Part shown: one piece after another, positions 18,086 to 25,253 of the stretch
Position numbering within the stretch: the first letter of the stretch is position 1
Layout: every line of letters starts with the position of its first letter
Source: Planctomycetota bacterium
GTDB lineage: Bacteria > Planctomycetota > Planctomycetia > Gemmatales > HRBIN36
Length of the DNA: 64,000 nt
Reading direction: 5' to 3'
Assembly: GCA_014584395.1 (NCBI GenBank)
Contig: JACTMY010000001.1
Span: 101,385-165,384 of the forward strand
Translations under genes and position numbers: made by a program
The notes under the pieces: model-generated
What the model was told of the DNA's origin: nothing
What the model saw: the letters and a program-made list of their open reading frames with translations, nothing else
The model's database searches: none

Positions 18086-18562
18086 ATGCCCGTACTGTCC
18101 GAAACGCTGCGCGACAAAATAAAAAGCTACATCCCGCGCTACCCGAGCAAGCAAGCCGTCACCCTGCCGGCGCTGCATTTGGTGCAAGAGGAGCTGCGCT
18201 GCGTCCCGCTGGAAGCGATGCGGGAGATCGCGGAGCTGCTCGACCTGCATCCCGCCCAGGTGCAGGATACGATGAGTTTTTACGGCTATTTCCGCGATCC
18301 CGATCACAAGCTCGGCAAGCATCGCGTCTGGATTTGCCGCAGCCTGTCATGCATGTTGCGGGGGGGCGAGGAATTGCTGCGCTCCTTGTGCGACAAAACG
18401 GGGTTGAAGCCCGGCGAAACGACCCGCGACGGCCGGGTCACCTTGGAGTTCGCCGAGTGCCTCGGGGCTTGCGAGGGCGCGCCGTGCATGCTGGTGGATG
18501 AGGAGTGCCACATGCATGTCACGCCGGCTCAAGCGATGTTGAAACTGGCGGAGTTGGAATAG
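18086..18562 (+). CDS. nuoE: NADH-quinone oxidoreductase subunit E
   Basis: 158 residues. NuoE is the thioredoxin-like [2Fe-2S] (N1a) subunit of the NADH-oxidising module. Ligand cysteines are visible in ICRSLSC (CxxxxC) and in CLGACEGAPC. The ATG at 18086 has AGAAAGG 10 nt upstream. nuoF follows after 39 bp. Confidence 0.95.
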   Translation: MPVLSETLRDKIKSYIPRYPSKQAVTLPALHLVQEELRCVPLEAMREIAELLDLHPAQVQDTMSFYGYFRDPDHKLGKHRVWICRSLSCMLRGGEELLRSLCDKTGLKPGETTRDGRVTLEFAECLGACEGAPCMLVDEECHMHVTPAQAMLKLAELE

Positions 18563-18601
18563 GTCGGCATGGTTCGGGTAAGCAACGAAGGAAAGGTTCG
18601 C

Positions 18602-19942
18602 ATGGCCACATCGTTTGAACCGGTCTTGCTGCGCAACGTCGGCGTCAAGGATTCGCACACGCTCAAGGTCTACCGCGCGCGGGGCGGCTACGAGGGATTG
18701 CAAAAGGCCTTGGCGCTCCCGCCCGGCGACGTGGTGGCGCGGGTCAAGGATTCCGGGCTGCGCGGCCGCGGCGGCGCCGGCTTTCCCACCGGTGTGAAAT
18801 GGACCTTCCTTCCCAAGGATCACCCCGGGCCGATCTACATGTGCATCAATGCCGACGAATCGGAGCCGGGCACGTTCAACAACCGCATCCTGATGGAGGA
18901 CGACCCTCATCAGGTCATCGAAGGCATCATCATCAGCAGCTACGCCACGAAGGCCGCGACGGCTTACCTGTACATCCGCGTCGAGTATGGCCTCAGTTTT
19001 CGCCGCCTGCAATCGGCCATTGATGAATGTTACGAAGCGGGACTCTTGGGGAAGAACATTCAAGGCAAGCAGGGGTTTCATCTGGACATCCATCTCCATC
19101 GCGGCGCCGGGGCTTACATCTGCGGCGAGGAAACAGGCCTGATTGAAAGCCTCGAGGGCAAGCGGGCCTGGCCGCGCATCAAGCCGCCTTTCCCCGCCAT
19201 CGAAGGGGTGTTTCGCAAGCCCACGATCGTCAACAACATCGAAACCATGGCCTGCGTCACGCACATTCTCGACCGCGGCGTCGACTGGTTTCGCTCCATC
19301 GGCGTGCCTCCCGATCCCAGCAACCCCCGCGACATCGGCAGCCTGGGACCGAAGCTCTATTGCGTTTCCGGCCACGTGAACAAGCCCGGCTGCTACGAAG
19401 CCCCCCTGGGGATCACGGTCCGCGAACTGATCGATGACTTCGCCGGCGGCGTTTGGAAAGGGCGCAAAGCCAAGGCCTGCATCCCCGGCGGCCTGTCCAT
19501 GGGTTTTCTCACCGAGGCCGAGTTCGACACCCGACTCGATTTCAATGAGCTGCAGAAAAAGGGCTGCCTGGGACTGGGCACCGCGGCCGTCATCGTGATC
19601 GACGACCAGACGAGCATGATCGACGTGCTCTACAATTCCTGCCGCTTTTTCAGCCATGAATCCTGCGGTCAATGCACGCCCTGCCGGGAAGGCACCGCCT
19701 GGATGACCAAAATCCTCGCCCGGATGCGGCGCGGCCAAGGTGAATTGAGCGACCTCGATCAACTCGCCGAGATCGGCGGCGGCATCGGCTTGACCCCCGG
19801 CACCACGATCTGCGGCCTGGCCGATGGAGCCGCCTGGCCCGTCAAGAACGCCATGCAAAAGTTCCGTCCCGAGTTCGAAGAGTGGATCCGCTCGGGCCGC
19901 CGCAGCGAAGACCCCTTGGGCGAACTGCTGGCACATCATTAA
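18602..19942 (+). CDS. nuoF: NADH-quinone oxidoreductase subunit F
   Basis: 446 residues, standard for NuoF, which binds NADH, FMN and the [4Fe-4S] cluster N3. Visible features are the NADH/FMN motif GLRGRGGAGFPTG (about 53-65), NADESEPGT, the GAGAYICGEETGL loop and the cluster motif ESCGQCTPCREG (about 355). AAGGAAAGG lies 5 nt before the ATG at 18602; an in-frame ATG at 18569 has none. This is the last nuo gene on this strand; nuoG and the membrane-arm genes are not in the window. Confidence 0.97.
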   Translation: MATSFEPVLLRNVGVKDSHTLKVYRARGGYEGLQKALALPPGDVVARVKDSGLRGRGGAGFPTGVKWTFLPKDHPGPIYMCINADESEPGTFNNRILMEDDPHQVIEGIIISSYATKAATAYLYIRVEYGLSFRRLQSAIDECYEAGLLGKNIQGKQGFHLDIHLHRGAGAYICGEETGLIESLEGKRAWPRIKPPFPAIEGVFRKPTIVNNIETMACVTHILDRGVDWFRSIGVPPDPSNPRDIGSLGPKLYCVSGHVNKPGCYEAPLGITVRELIDDFAGGVWKGRKAKACIPGGLSMGFLTEAEFDTRLDFNELQKKGCLGLGTAAVIVIDDQTSMIDVLYNSCRFFSHESCGQCTPCREGTAWMTKILARMRRGQGELSDLDQLAEIGGGIGLTPGTTICGLADGAAWPVKNAMQKFRPEFEEWIRSGRRSEDPLGELLAHH

Positions 19943-19972
19943 TCTTCACCCTCTTGGCCAAAGGGAGCGTGG

Positions 19973-20890
19973 ATGGCCGAGCTGCGCATTTTATCCCTGC
20001 TCGCCAGTGGTACGGAAATTGTCGCCGCCTTGGGGCTGATCGATCAGCTCGTCGGCCGCTCCCACGAATGCGACTTTCCCGCTGAAGTGCAAAAGCTCCC
20101 CGTCTGTAGCCGACCGAAAATCGATTATCAAACGTCCAGTTACCGCATCGATCAGCAAATCCGCACGTTGCTCAAGGACGGCCTCTCCATCTACGAGGTG
20201 GATGCCGATCGACTGCGGCAACTGCGGCCTGACGTCATCGTCACGCAAACCCATTGCGAGGTGTGTGCCGTCAGCGACCGCGACGTCCTGGCGGCGCTCG
20301 GGCAATGGCTCGGACAGGCGCCCCGGCTCGTTTCCACCCAGCCCGATGACCTGGCCCGCGTCTGGCAAAGCATGTGCGACGTGGCCCAGGCGTGCGGCGT
20401 GCCCGAACGGGGCGCAGCCTTGGTTCAGCGTTTGCAAGCACGCATGGGGGAGATCGAACGGCTCTGCCATGAGCAAGCCGAGCAGCCGCGCATCGCCTGC
20501 ATTGAATGGGTCGAGCCGTTCATGGCGGCGGGGAATTGGGTCCCCGAATTGGTCCATATGGCCGGCGGCATCGATCCGCTCGGGCAGCCTGGCCGTCATT
20601 CGCCGATCTGTTCCTGGGAGCGGCTGCGGGATGCCGATCCCGATCTCCTTCTGGTCATGCCCTGCGGATACGACCTCGCCCGCACCCGGCAAGAACTGCC
20701 CCTCTTACACCAGCAACCCCTTTGGCCCGCCCTGCGAGCGGTCCAAACCGGCAGGGTCTACCTCGCCGATGGCAGCGCGTTTTTCAATCGGCCCGGCCCC
20801 CGCCTCGTGGAGACGCTGGAGATCCTCGCCGAAATCCTGCACCCCGCGCTCACCTTCGGCCATGAAGGCACGGCCTGGGAAAAGGTTTAA
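19973..20890 (+). CDS. BtuF-like cobalamin-binding protein without signal peptide
   Basis: 305 residues. It has the class III substrate-binding fold of BtuF/FepB proteins: RILSLLASGTEIVAALGL, LVGRSHECDFP (about 27-37), PDVIVTQTHCEVC, ending in the second lobe (DPDLLLVMPCGYDL). Members bind vitamin B12-like corrinoids. No signal peptide or lipobox is present, so it appears cytoplasmic, which is common for this subgroup in planctomycetes and other bacteria. GGGAG lies 5 nt upstream of the ATG, 30 bp after nuoF, so it may be co-transcribed. No transporter genes are adjacent. Confidence 0.82.
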   Translation: MAELRILSLLASGTEIVAALGLIDQLVGRSHECDFPAEVQKLPVCSRPKIDYQTSSYRIDQQIRTLLKDGLSIYEVDADRLRQLRPDVIVTQTHCEVCAVSDRDVLAALGQWLGQAPRLVSTQPDDLARVWQSMCDVAQACGVPERGAALVQRLQARMGEIERLCHEQAEQPRIACIEWVEPFMAAGNWVPELVHMAGGIDPLGQPGRHSPICSWERLRDADPDLLLVMPCGYDLARTRQELPLLHQQPLWPALRAVQTGRVYLADGSAFFNRPGPRLVETLEILAEILHPALTFGHEGTAWEKV

Positions 20891-20966
20891 GTCCATGCGA
20901 CAACCGGGTTGACGGGCGCGGCGCGAATCCGTGGGACCAATGAAGCTGCGATCATCCACCCTCGGC

Positions 20967-20994
20967 TTGACTCAGACAAACAGTCTGATAGAAT
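20967..20994 (+). promoter_or_regulatory. sigma70-type promoter with an inverted repeat in the spacer
   Basis: -35 TTGACT (20967-20972), 16-nt spacer, -10 TAGAAT (20989-20994). The spacer contains TCAGAC-aaaca-GTCTGA (20972-20988), an inverted repeat placed where a repressor would block polymerase. The next gene starts at 21079. Confidence 0.65.
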
Positions 20995-21078
20995 ACCTAA
21001 ACCTTTAGGGCTGTGCTCAATGGGAGCCTAGCCTTGCCAGCTTCCAGTCAGTGGTTTTCTCGTCCCAGGGAGACACTC

Positions 21079-21741
21079 ATGCGAAATAGTTTACGTTGGC
21101 ACCAGCCATGGTTGGCCCTGTTATGCGCGGGCCTGCTCTCTTCATCCCTTTCCGCTCAGGTCGTTCGGCACGGCGCGGCCCCGCGCTTTCCCCTGCTCAT
21201 GGACAAGGCGGTCCAAAAAGAACTAAAACTCACTGAGGAACAGGAAAAGAAAATCAGGGACCTCATGGGCGACCTGTTCCAAGAGATGCCCCAGGTCGGC
21301 GAGGGCGGGGGAAAGGCGATCACCATCCGCATCGGCGGCGGCGGCGTCATCGGCGGAGGCGATATGCCCGATCTCGAACAAATCGACCGCGACATCGATA
21401 AAATCCTCGATGAAAAGCAGGGCAAACGGCTCAACCAAATCCATCTCCAGCGGCAAGGCTTCACGGCCCTGAAGAATGAAAAGATCGCCAAGCAACTGAA
21501 AATCACCAAGGAACAGCAGCTCCTCCTGGACGACCTCTTCGAAATCCATCAAGAAGGCATCATGAAGCTGCTGGAAGAAGCCCGTTCCAATGCCGAAGGC
21601 GGCTTTGCCTTTCGCATGGATGCCAAAGGCATGAAGGAACTGCGCGAGAAACTCGACAAGGGCGTCGAGTTGATCCTGACCACGGAGCAAGTGGATCAGT
21701 GGAAGGAAATGCTGGGACCGAAGTTCGAAGCCAAGCGTTAG
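21079..21741 (+). CDS. secreted LTxxQ/Spy-like helical protein
   Basis: 220 residues. Signal peptide MRNSLRWHQPWLALLCAGLL with cleavage near SAQVV. The mature part is helical and charged, with two copies of an L(T/K)xEQ-like motif (LKLTEEQEKKIRDLMG at about 45 and LKITKEQQLLLDDLFE at about 140). It has a Gly/Ile loop between them (IRIGGGGVIGGG). This resembles the Spy/CpxP periplasmic chaperone pattern, which is a tentative comparison. AGGGAGA lies 5 nt before the chosen ATG at 21079. The promoter upstream carries a possible operator, so expression is probably regulated. Confidence 0.65.
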   Translation: MRNSLRWHQPWLALLCAGLLSSSLSAQVVRHGAAPRFPLLMDKAVQKELKLTEEQEKKIRDLMGDLFQEMPQVGEGGGKAITIRIGGGGVIGGGDMPDLEQIDRDIDKILDEKQGKRLNQIHLQRQGFTALKNEKIAKQLKITKEQQLLLDDLFEIHQEGIMKLLEEARSNAEGGFAFRMDAKGMKELREKLDKGVELILTTEQVDQWKEMLGPKFEAKR

Positions 21742-21747
21742 CCTCGT

Positions 21748-23475
21748 TCACTCTCCCCGCCGCGAAGCGATCGGTTCCAGCACGGGCCGATCGCTTTGCT
21801 GTTGCGCGGTGGTCGATGCGTTGCGGATGACCACGCCATAGGCCATGGCGGAGGGATTGAATAGCCGCTCGACGATCAACTCCCCGGGTAAGGCTTTGAG
21901 GAACTCGCCGAGTCTTTCCTTTTCGGGTCGGAGCAAGACCATGGCTTTTGGCTGCTCCCGCAGAAACGCGATGAGTTGGCCGGTCTCCTCCTGATGGAAG
22001 ACCTTCAATTCGGCGCGGTCCAGGTAAAAACTCGTGGCTTGCCAGGAGCCTCGATAGGCGACGACGGGCAGCCCCTGCTGCATCCCCCACTCGGCCATGG
22101 CCGCGGAAGGTTCGCCCTTGGAAGCCTGGCGCGCGTGATCGGGGATGACATGCCAGACGACCAACCCCGCCAGAAAGCAAGCCGTCCCCTGGGCCAGCAA
22201 CACCGTGAACCGCGGCGACAAGTTGCGCCATAGCAACCAGACCGTCAGGGGCACCGCCAGGAGCACCAGGAAGTCATCCGGATGCTCTTCGTGGAGCAAG
22301 AAATGCTTGACCACCTGGCCGCGCACGGCAATCACCACGATGAGCGCGCCCAGGCCGGCCGCCAGCAGCCAGCGCGGCCAGCGCCATGAGGATGCCTCCA
22401 GAGAAATGAGCCGATCGAGAAATGAAGCGACGATCACGCCGTTCAGCGGCAAAAGGGGCAGCAGATAGGTCGGCAGTTTGCCGGAGGAGGCCGAGAAAAA
22501 GCAAAACAACCAGATCGAACCAAAGGCGCAGAAACGCTGCGGACCCTGCCAGCTTCGCCATTGCCAGCAGGCCAGCAGGGCGACGCCGGTCCAGGGCATG
22601 GATTCCACCAACCAGGCGGGGCCGTAAAACCACAGCGGTTTTTTGTGGTGGACCGGGTCGAGGAAGCGGCGAATGTGATGCCGCCAAAAATGTTCCGCGG
22701 CAAAGCCTTCGTTGGTGAAGATCATGATTAGATACCATGGCAAGCCAATCAAGGCCACCAGGCTCAAGTAGCTCAGACCAGCACGCCAGCCCCACCGCGC
22801 CGAACGATCATCGAGCCAGCGATAAGCGAATAACACCGGCAACACCAGCACCAAGGCGACCGGCCCCTTAGCGAGCACGCCCAAGCCGCAGGCCGCCGCG
22901 GAGACCATCCACCAGCGGCGTTTCAACGTCGGACCCGATATGGCATGATGCCCGGCCAGCCAGCCTGCGATCACAAGAAACGACAGCACGCTGTCCAACA
23001 GCAACATGCGGCTGAAGACCACGAAGCCCAGCATCGTGCAGAGCACCCCGACCGCGAGCAAGCCGACGCGCACGCCCAGGGTGCGGCAACTCCAAAGGTA
23101 AATCACCACCAGCGTCAGCCAGCCGGCCAAGGCACAGACCGCTCGGCCAACCCACACCTCGGTCCCAAAGAGATGATAACCCGCCGCCACGAGCCAATAG
23201 ACCAGCGGCGGCTTATCGTTGTAGGGTTTGCCTTCCAGCTTGGGCGTCAGGTATTCCTGATGCAACACCATGAGACGCGGAATCTCGGCATAACGCCCCT
23301 CGTCCGGTTCGAGCAGCGTGTAGTTCAAATGCGTGAAGAAAAAGAGCGCGGCCAGGGCCAGAACCACGGATCCTCCCACCAGGGCCAGCCTGCGTTCGGG
23401 CGCGGACAAGCAGCTCGATGGTGCTTCGCTTTGCGGATCGATTTCTGTATGAATGGGCCATTTGCCTGGCATCAT
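21748..23475 (-). CDS. ArnT/PMT-like glycosyltransferase (GT39/GT83 fold)
   Basis: 575 residues, about 11-12 membrane helices. The first periplasmic loop has LLEPDEGRYAEIPRLMV (about 53-70), the DEGRY signature of ArnT/GT-C transferases that use undecaprenyl- or dolichyl-phosphate sugars. KPPLVYWL follows. It probably transfers a sugar to lipid A, a protein or another envelope acceptor. A soluble C-terminal part begins at about 440. GGGAG lies 9 nt before the ATG. It is transcribed away from the SPFH gene, with an AT-rich region between them. Confidence 0.85.
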   Translation of the reverse strand: MMPGKWPIHTEIDPQSEAPSSCLSAPERRLALVGGSVVLALAALFFFTHLNYTLLEPDEGRYAEIPRLMVLHQEYLTPKLEGKPYNDKPPLVYWLVAAGYHLFGTEVWVGRAVCALAGWLTLVVIYLWSCRTLGVRVGLLAVGVLCTMLGFVVFSRMLLLDSVLSFLVIAGWLAGHHAISGPTLKRRWWMVSAAACGLGVLAKGPVALVLVLPVLFAYRWLDDRSARWGWRAGLSYLSLVALIGLPWYLIMIFTNEGFAAEHFWRHHIRRFLDPVHHKKPLWFYGPAWLVESMPWTGVALLACWQWRSWQGPQRFCAFGSIWLFCFFSASSGKLPTYLLPLLPLNGVIVASFLDRLISLEASSWRWPRWLLAAGLGALIVVIAVRGQVVKHFLLHEEHPDDFLVLLAVPLTVWLLWRNLSPRFTVLLAQGTACFLAGLVVWHVIPDHARQASKGEPSAAMAEWGMQQGLPVVAYRGSWQATSFYLDRAELKVFHQEETGQLIAFLREQPKAMVLLRPEKERLGEFLKALPGELIVERLFNPSAMAYGVVIRNASTTAQQQSDRPVLEPIASRRGE

Positions 23476-23661
23476 GCGGTGGAACTCCCAACTCCACGGC
23501 CGCGGTGAAAGGTTGTTTCTCTAATGTTGGGTATCTTGGTGCCAGTGAAGATTTCGCACAAAACGGTGCCTGGGTCAATGGATGATCGCATGACTAGCGA
23601 AAGCAAATAGCCCCTTTGGTTACAATCTGTGATAGGAATTTCAGTAAATATTTTATAACCA

Positions 23662-23686
23662 TAAATCAATATCATCAAATGATTTA
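23662..23686. repeat. inverted repeat, 7-bp arms
   Basis: TAAATCA (23662-23668) and TGATTTA (23680-23686) with an 11-nt centre, in the AT-rich region upstream of the SPFH gene. Confidence 0.5.
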
Positions 23687-23706
23687 CGACAAATTTCCAG
23701 CCTAAG

Positions 23707-23722
23707 ATCATTGGCCAATGAT
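23707..23722. promoter_or_regulatory. 16-bp perfect palindrome, candidate operator
   Basis: ATCATTGGCCAATGAT is fully self-complementary. It lies 98 bp before the SPFH start. A homodimeric repressor such as the ribbon-helix-helix protein encoded at 24919 could bind here. Confidence 0.5.
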
Positions 23723-23737
23723 TCCCCTATAAAATCA

Positions 23738-23751
23738 TTATGATATCATAA
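23738..23751. promoter_or_regulatory. 14-bp perfect palindrome, candidate operator
   Basis: TTATGATATCATAA is fully self-complementary, 15 bp after the 16-bp palindrome. Both contain ATCAT/ATGAT half-sites, as does the inverted repeat further upstream. Confidence 0.5.
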
Positions 23752-23819
23752 CGTTATCGTTCACCTGCATCGACCAAGCAACCCTAAGATATTCGGACCA
23801 CTTTTTAGGAGCCCCGACC

Positions 23820-24851
23820 GTGAAACAGCCCATCCATGAGATCGAAGTCAAGGCCCGTTCGGGTTGGCCCATGCTGTGGCTGGTGCTGATCAGCCAGCCC
23901 CTGGCCATCCTCGTTTTCATCTGGACGTTGAGTGCGATGAATCCTCTGCTCAGCGGGTTCTACGCGAATCAACATGCCATGGGTCGTGACGCAGGAACGC
24001 TGGGTTCCGAGCATCCCTATTTTCTCGCCTTCGCGATCGTCAGCTTCGTCCTCTTCGAACTGTGCTGGTTCATTTGGCTGTTTGGGTTCATGATCATCAA
24101 CCCCAACGAAGCGCGCGTGCTGCAGCTCTTCGGCACCTACGTGGGCACGGTTCGCGACGTGGGCTTTTTCCATGTGAACCCCTTTTTCACCAAGCGGCGC
24201 GTGTCGCTGCGCGTGCAAACCTTTGAAACTGGCCTGCAGGAGAGCGGCGAAACCAAGAATGCCATGGGCCAGGTGGTGCAGACCACGCAGCGGCAGAGGC
24301 TGCCCAGCAAGGTCAACGATCGCGACGGCACGCCGATCGAGATCGCGGCCGTGGTCGTCTGGCGCGTCGTCAACCCGGCGCAGGCCGTCTTTCAGGTGGA
24401 TCAGTTCGAGGAATTTGTGCAGATTCAAAGCGACTCGGCGCTGCGGAGCATGGCCAGTCAATACAGTTACGACAATCCCGACGATCAGGAACATTCGCTT
24501 CGCGGCCACACCGTGGAAGTGGCGGAACGGCTTGAGAAAGAAATTCAGGAGCGGGTGGCCCTGGCCGGGGTGCACATCGAGGAGGCGCGGATCAGCTATC
24601 TGGCCTATGCTCCGGAAATCGCGGCGGCCATGCTGCAGCGGCAGCAAGCCGGCGCCTTGATCGCGGCCCGGGCCAAGATCGTCGAGGGCGCGGTGAGCAT
24701 GGTCGAGCATGCCCTTGAGATGTTGAATGAGAAAAAGCTCGTGGAACTGGATGCCGAACGCAAGGCGGCGATGGTTTCCAACCTGCTCGTCGTGCTGTGC
24801 GGCCATAGCGTGCCGCAGCCCGTGCTCAACACCGGCACGATTCATCAATAA
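23820..24851 (+). CDS. SPFH/Band 7 membrane protein
   Basis: 343 residues. Two N-terminal membrane segments (about 16-40 and 66-92) are followed by an SPFH/stomatin/prohibitin domain. The domain starts at LFGTYVGTVRDVGFFHVNPFF (about 102-122) and runs to about 280, with a C-terminal helical region. Such proteins oligomerise on membranes and organise microdomains or help membrane proteases. The start is a GTG with TTAGGAG 8 nt upstream. The small ribbon-helix-helix gene follows 67 bp later on the same strand, a pairing I recall from other bacteria. Confidence 0.85.
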   Translation: MKQPIHEIEVKARSGWPMLWLVLISQPLAILVFIWTLSAMNPLLSGFYANQHAMGRDAGTLGSEHPYFLAFAIVSFVLFELCWFIWLFGFMIINPNEARVLQLFGTYVGTVRDVGFFHVNPFFTKRRVSLRVQTFETGLQESGETKNAMGQVVQTTQRQRLPSKVNDRDGTPIEIAAVVVWRVVNPAQAVFQVDQFEEFVQIQSDSALRSMASQYSYDNPDDQEHSLRGHTVEVAERLEKEIQERVALAGVHIEEARISYLAYAPEIAAAMLQRQQAGALIAARAKIVEGAVSMVEHALEMLNEKKLVELDAERKAAMVSNLLVVLCGHSVPQPVLNTGTIHQ

Positions 24852-24918
24852 CTTTCCGGCCAGCGAAAGCCCATCGACTTGCGCTGGCCTGGTTCTTTTG
24901 CCGCGGGAGTTGGACCGG

Positions 24919-25161
24919 ATGGCTGAGCGTAAATCCTTCCTGCTTCGCATCGATCCGCGGGTGTTGGAAGCCGTCCAACGCTGGGCGAACGATGATTTGC
25001 GCAGCCTCAACGCCCACATCGAGTATCTTCTGCGTCAATCCCTGCAGCGCGCCGGGCGGCTCAAGCCGATCTCGGAGCAGGCGGCTTCCGAACCCCAGGC
25101 CGGCTTCTCTGAATCCGAAACGGGCCGGCCCGGCGGGGATGCGGCGTCAGAGCCGCTTTAG
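24919..25161 (+). CDS. small Arc-type ribbon-helix-helix protein
   Basis: 80 residues. Residues about 5-45 fit the ribbon-helix-helix pattern: a beta strand SFLLRI, then two helices (DPRVLEAVQRWANDD and LNAHIEYLLRQSLQRAG). The C-terminal tail is low in structure. These proteins are dimeric DNA-binding regulators and antitoxins. The ATG at 24919 has GGGAG 9 nt upstream. It is probably transcribed with the SPFH gene and may bind the palindromes ahead of that gene. No toxin-like gene is next to it. Confidence 0.75.
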   Translation: MAERKSFLLRIDPRVLEAVQRWANDDLRSLNAHIEYLLRQSLQRAGRLKPISEQAASEPQAGFSESETGRPGGDAASEPL

Positions 25162-25253
25162 GACCGCTCATCGCGGTCCTGGTTGGCGTTTCCAAGTGCG
25201 GGTGCATAGACTGAATGGATATCAAGGATATCCAGCATCGAGGTCTTCCGCAC

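Larger units (their letters stand above)
23476..23819. other. AT-rich divergent intergenic region with palindromes
   Basis: 344 bp without a gene. The part from about 23600 to 23760 is only about a third G+C, in sharp contrast to the surrounding genes, and holds three dyad symmetries, two of them perfect palindromes. I see no clear gene: a 79-codon minus-strand frame here has no recognisable domain or ribosome site. This is probably the regulatory region of the SPFH gene and possibly of the glycosyltransferase gene. Confidence 0.7.

Noticed and set aside
23472..23711. A 79-codon minus-strand frame in the AT-rich intergenic region
   Set aside because: No ribosome site and no recognisable domain. 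It overlaps the start of the glycosyltransferase gene and reflects low stop-codon density by chance.
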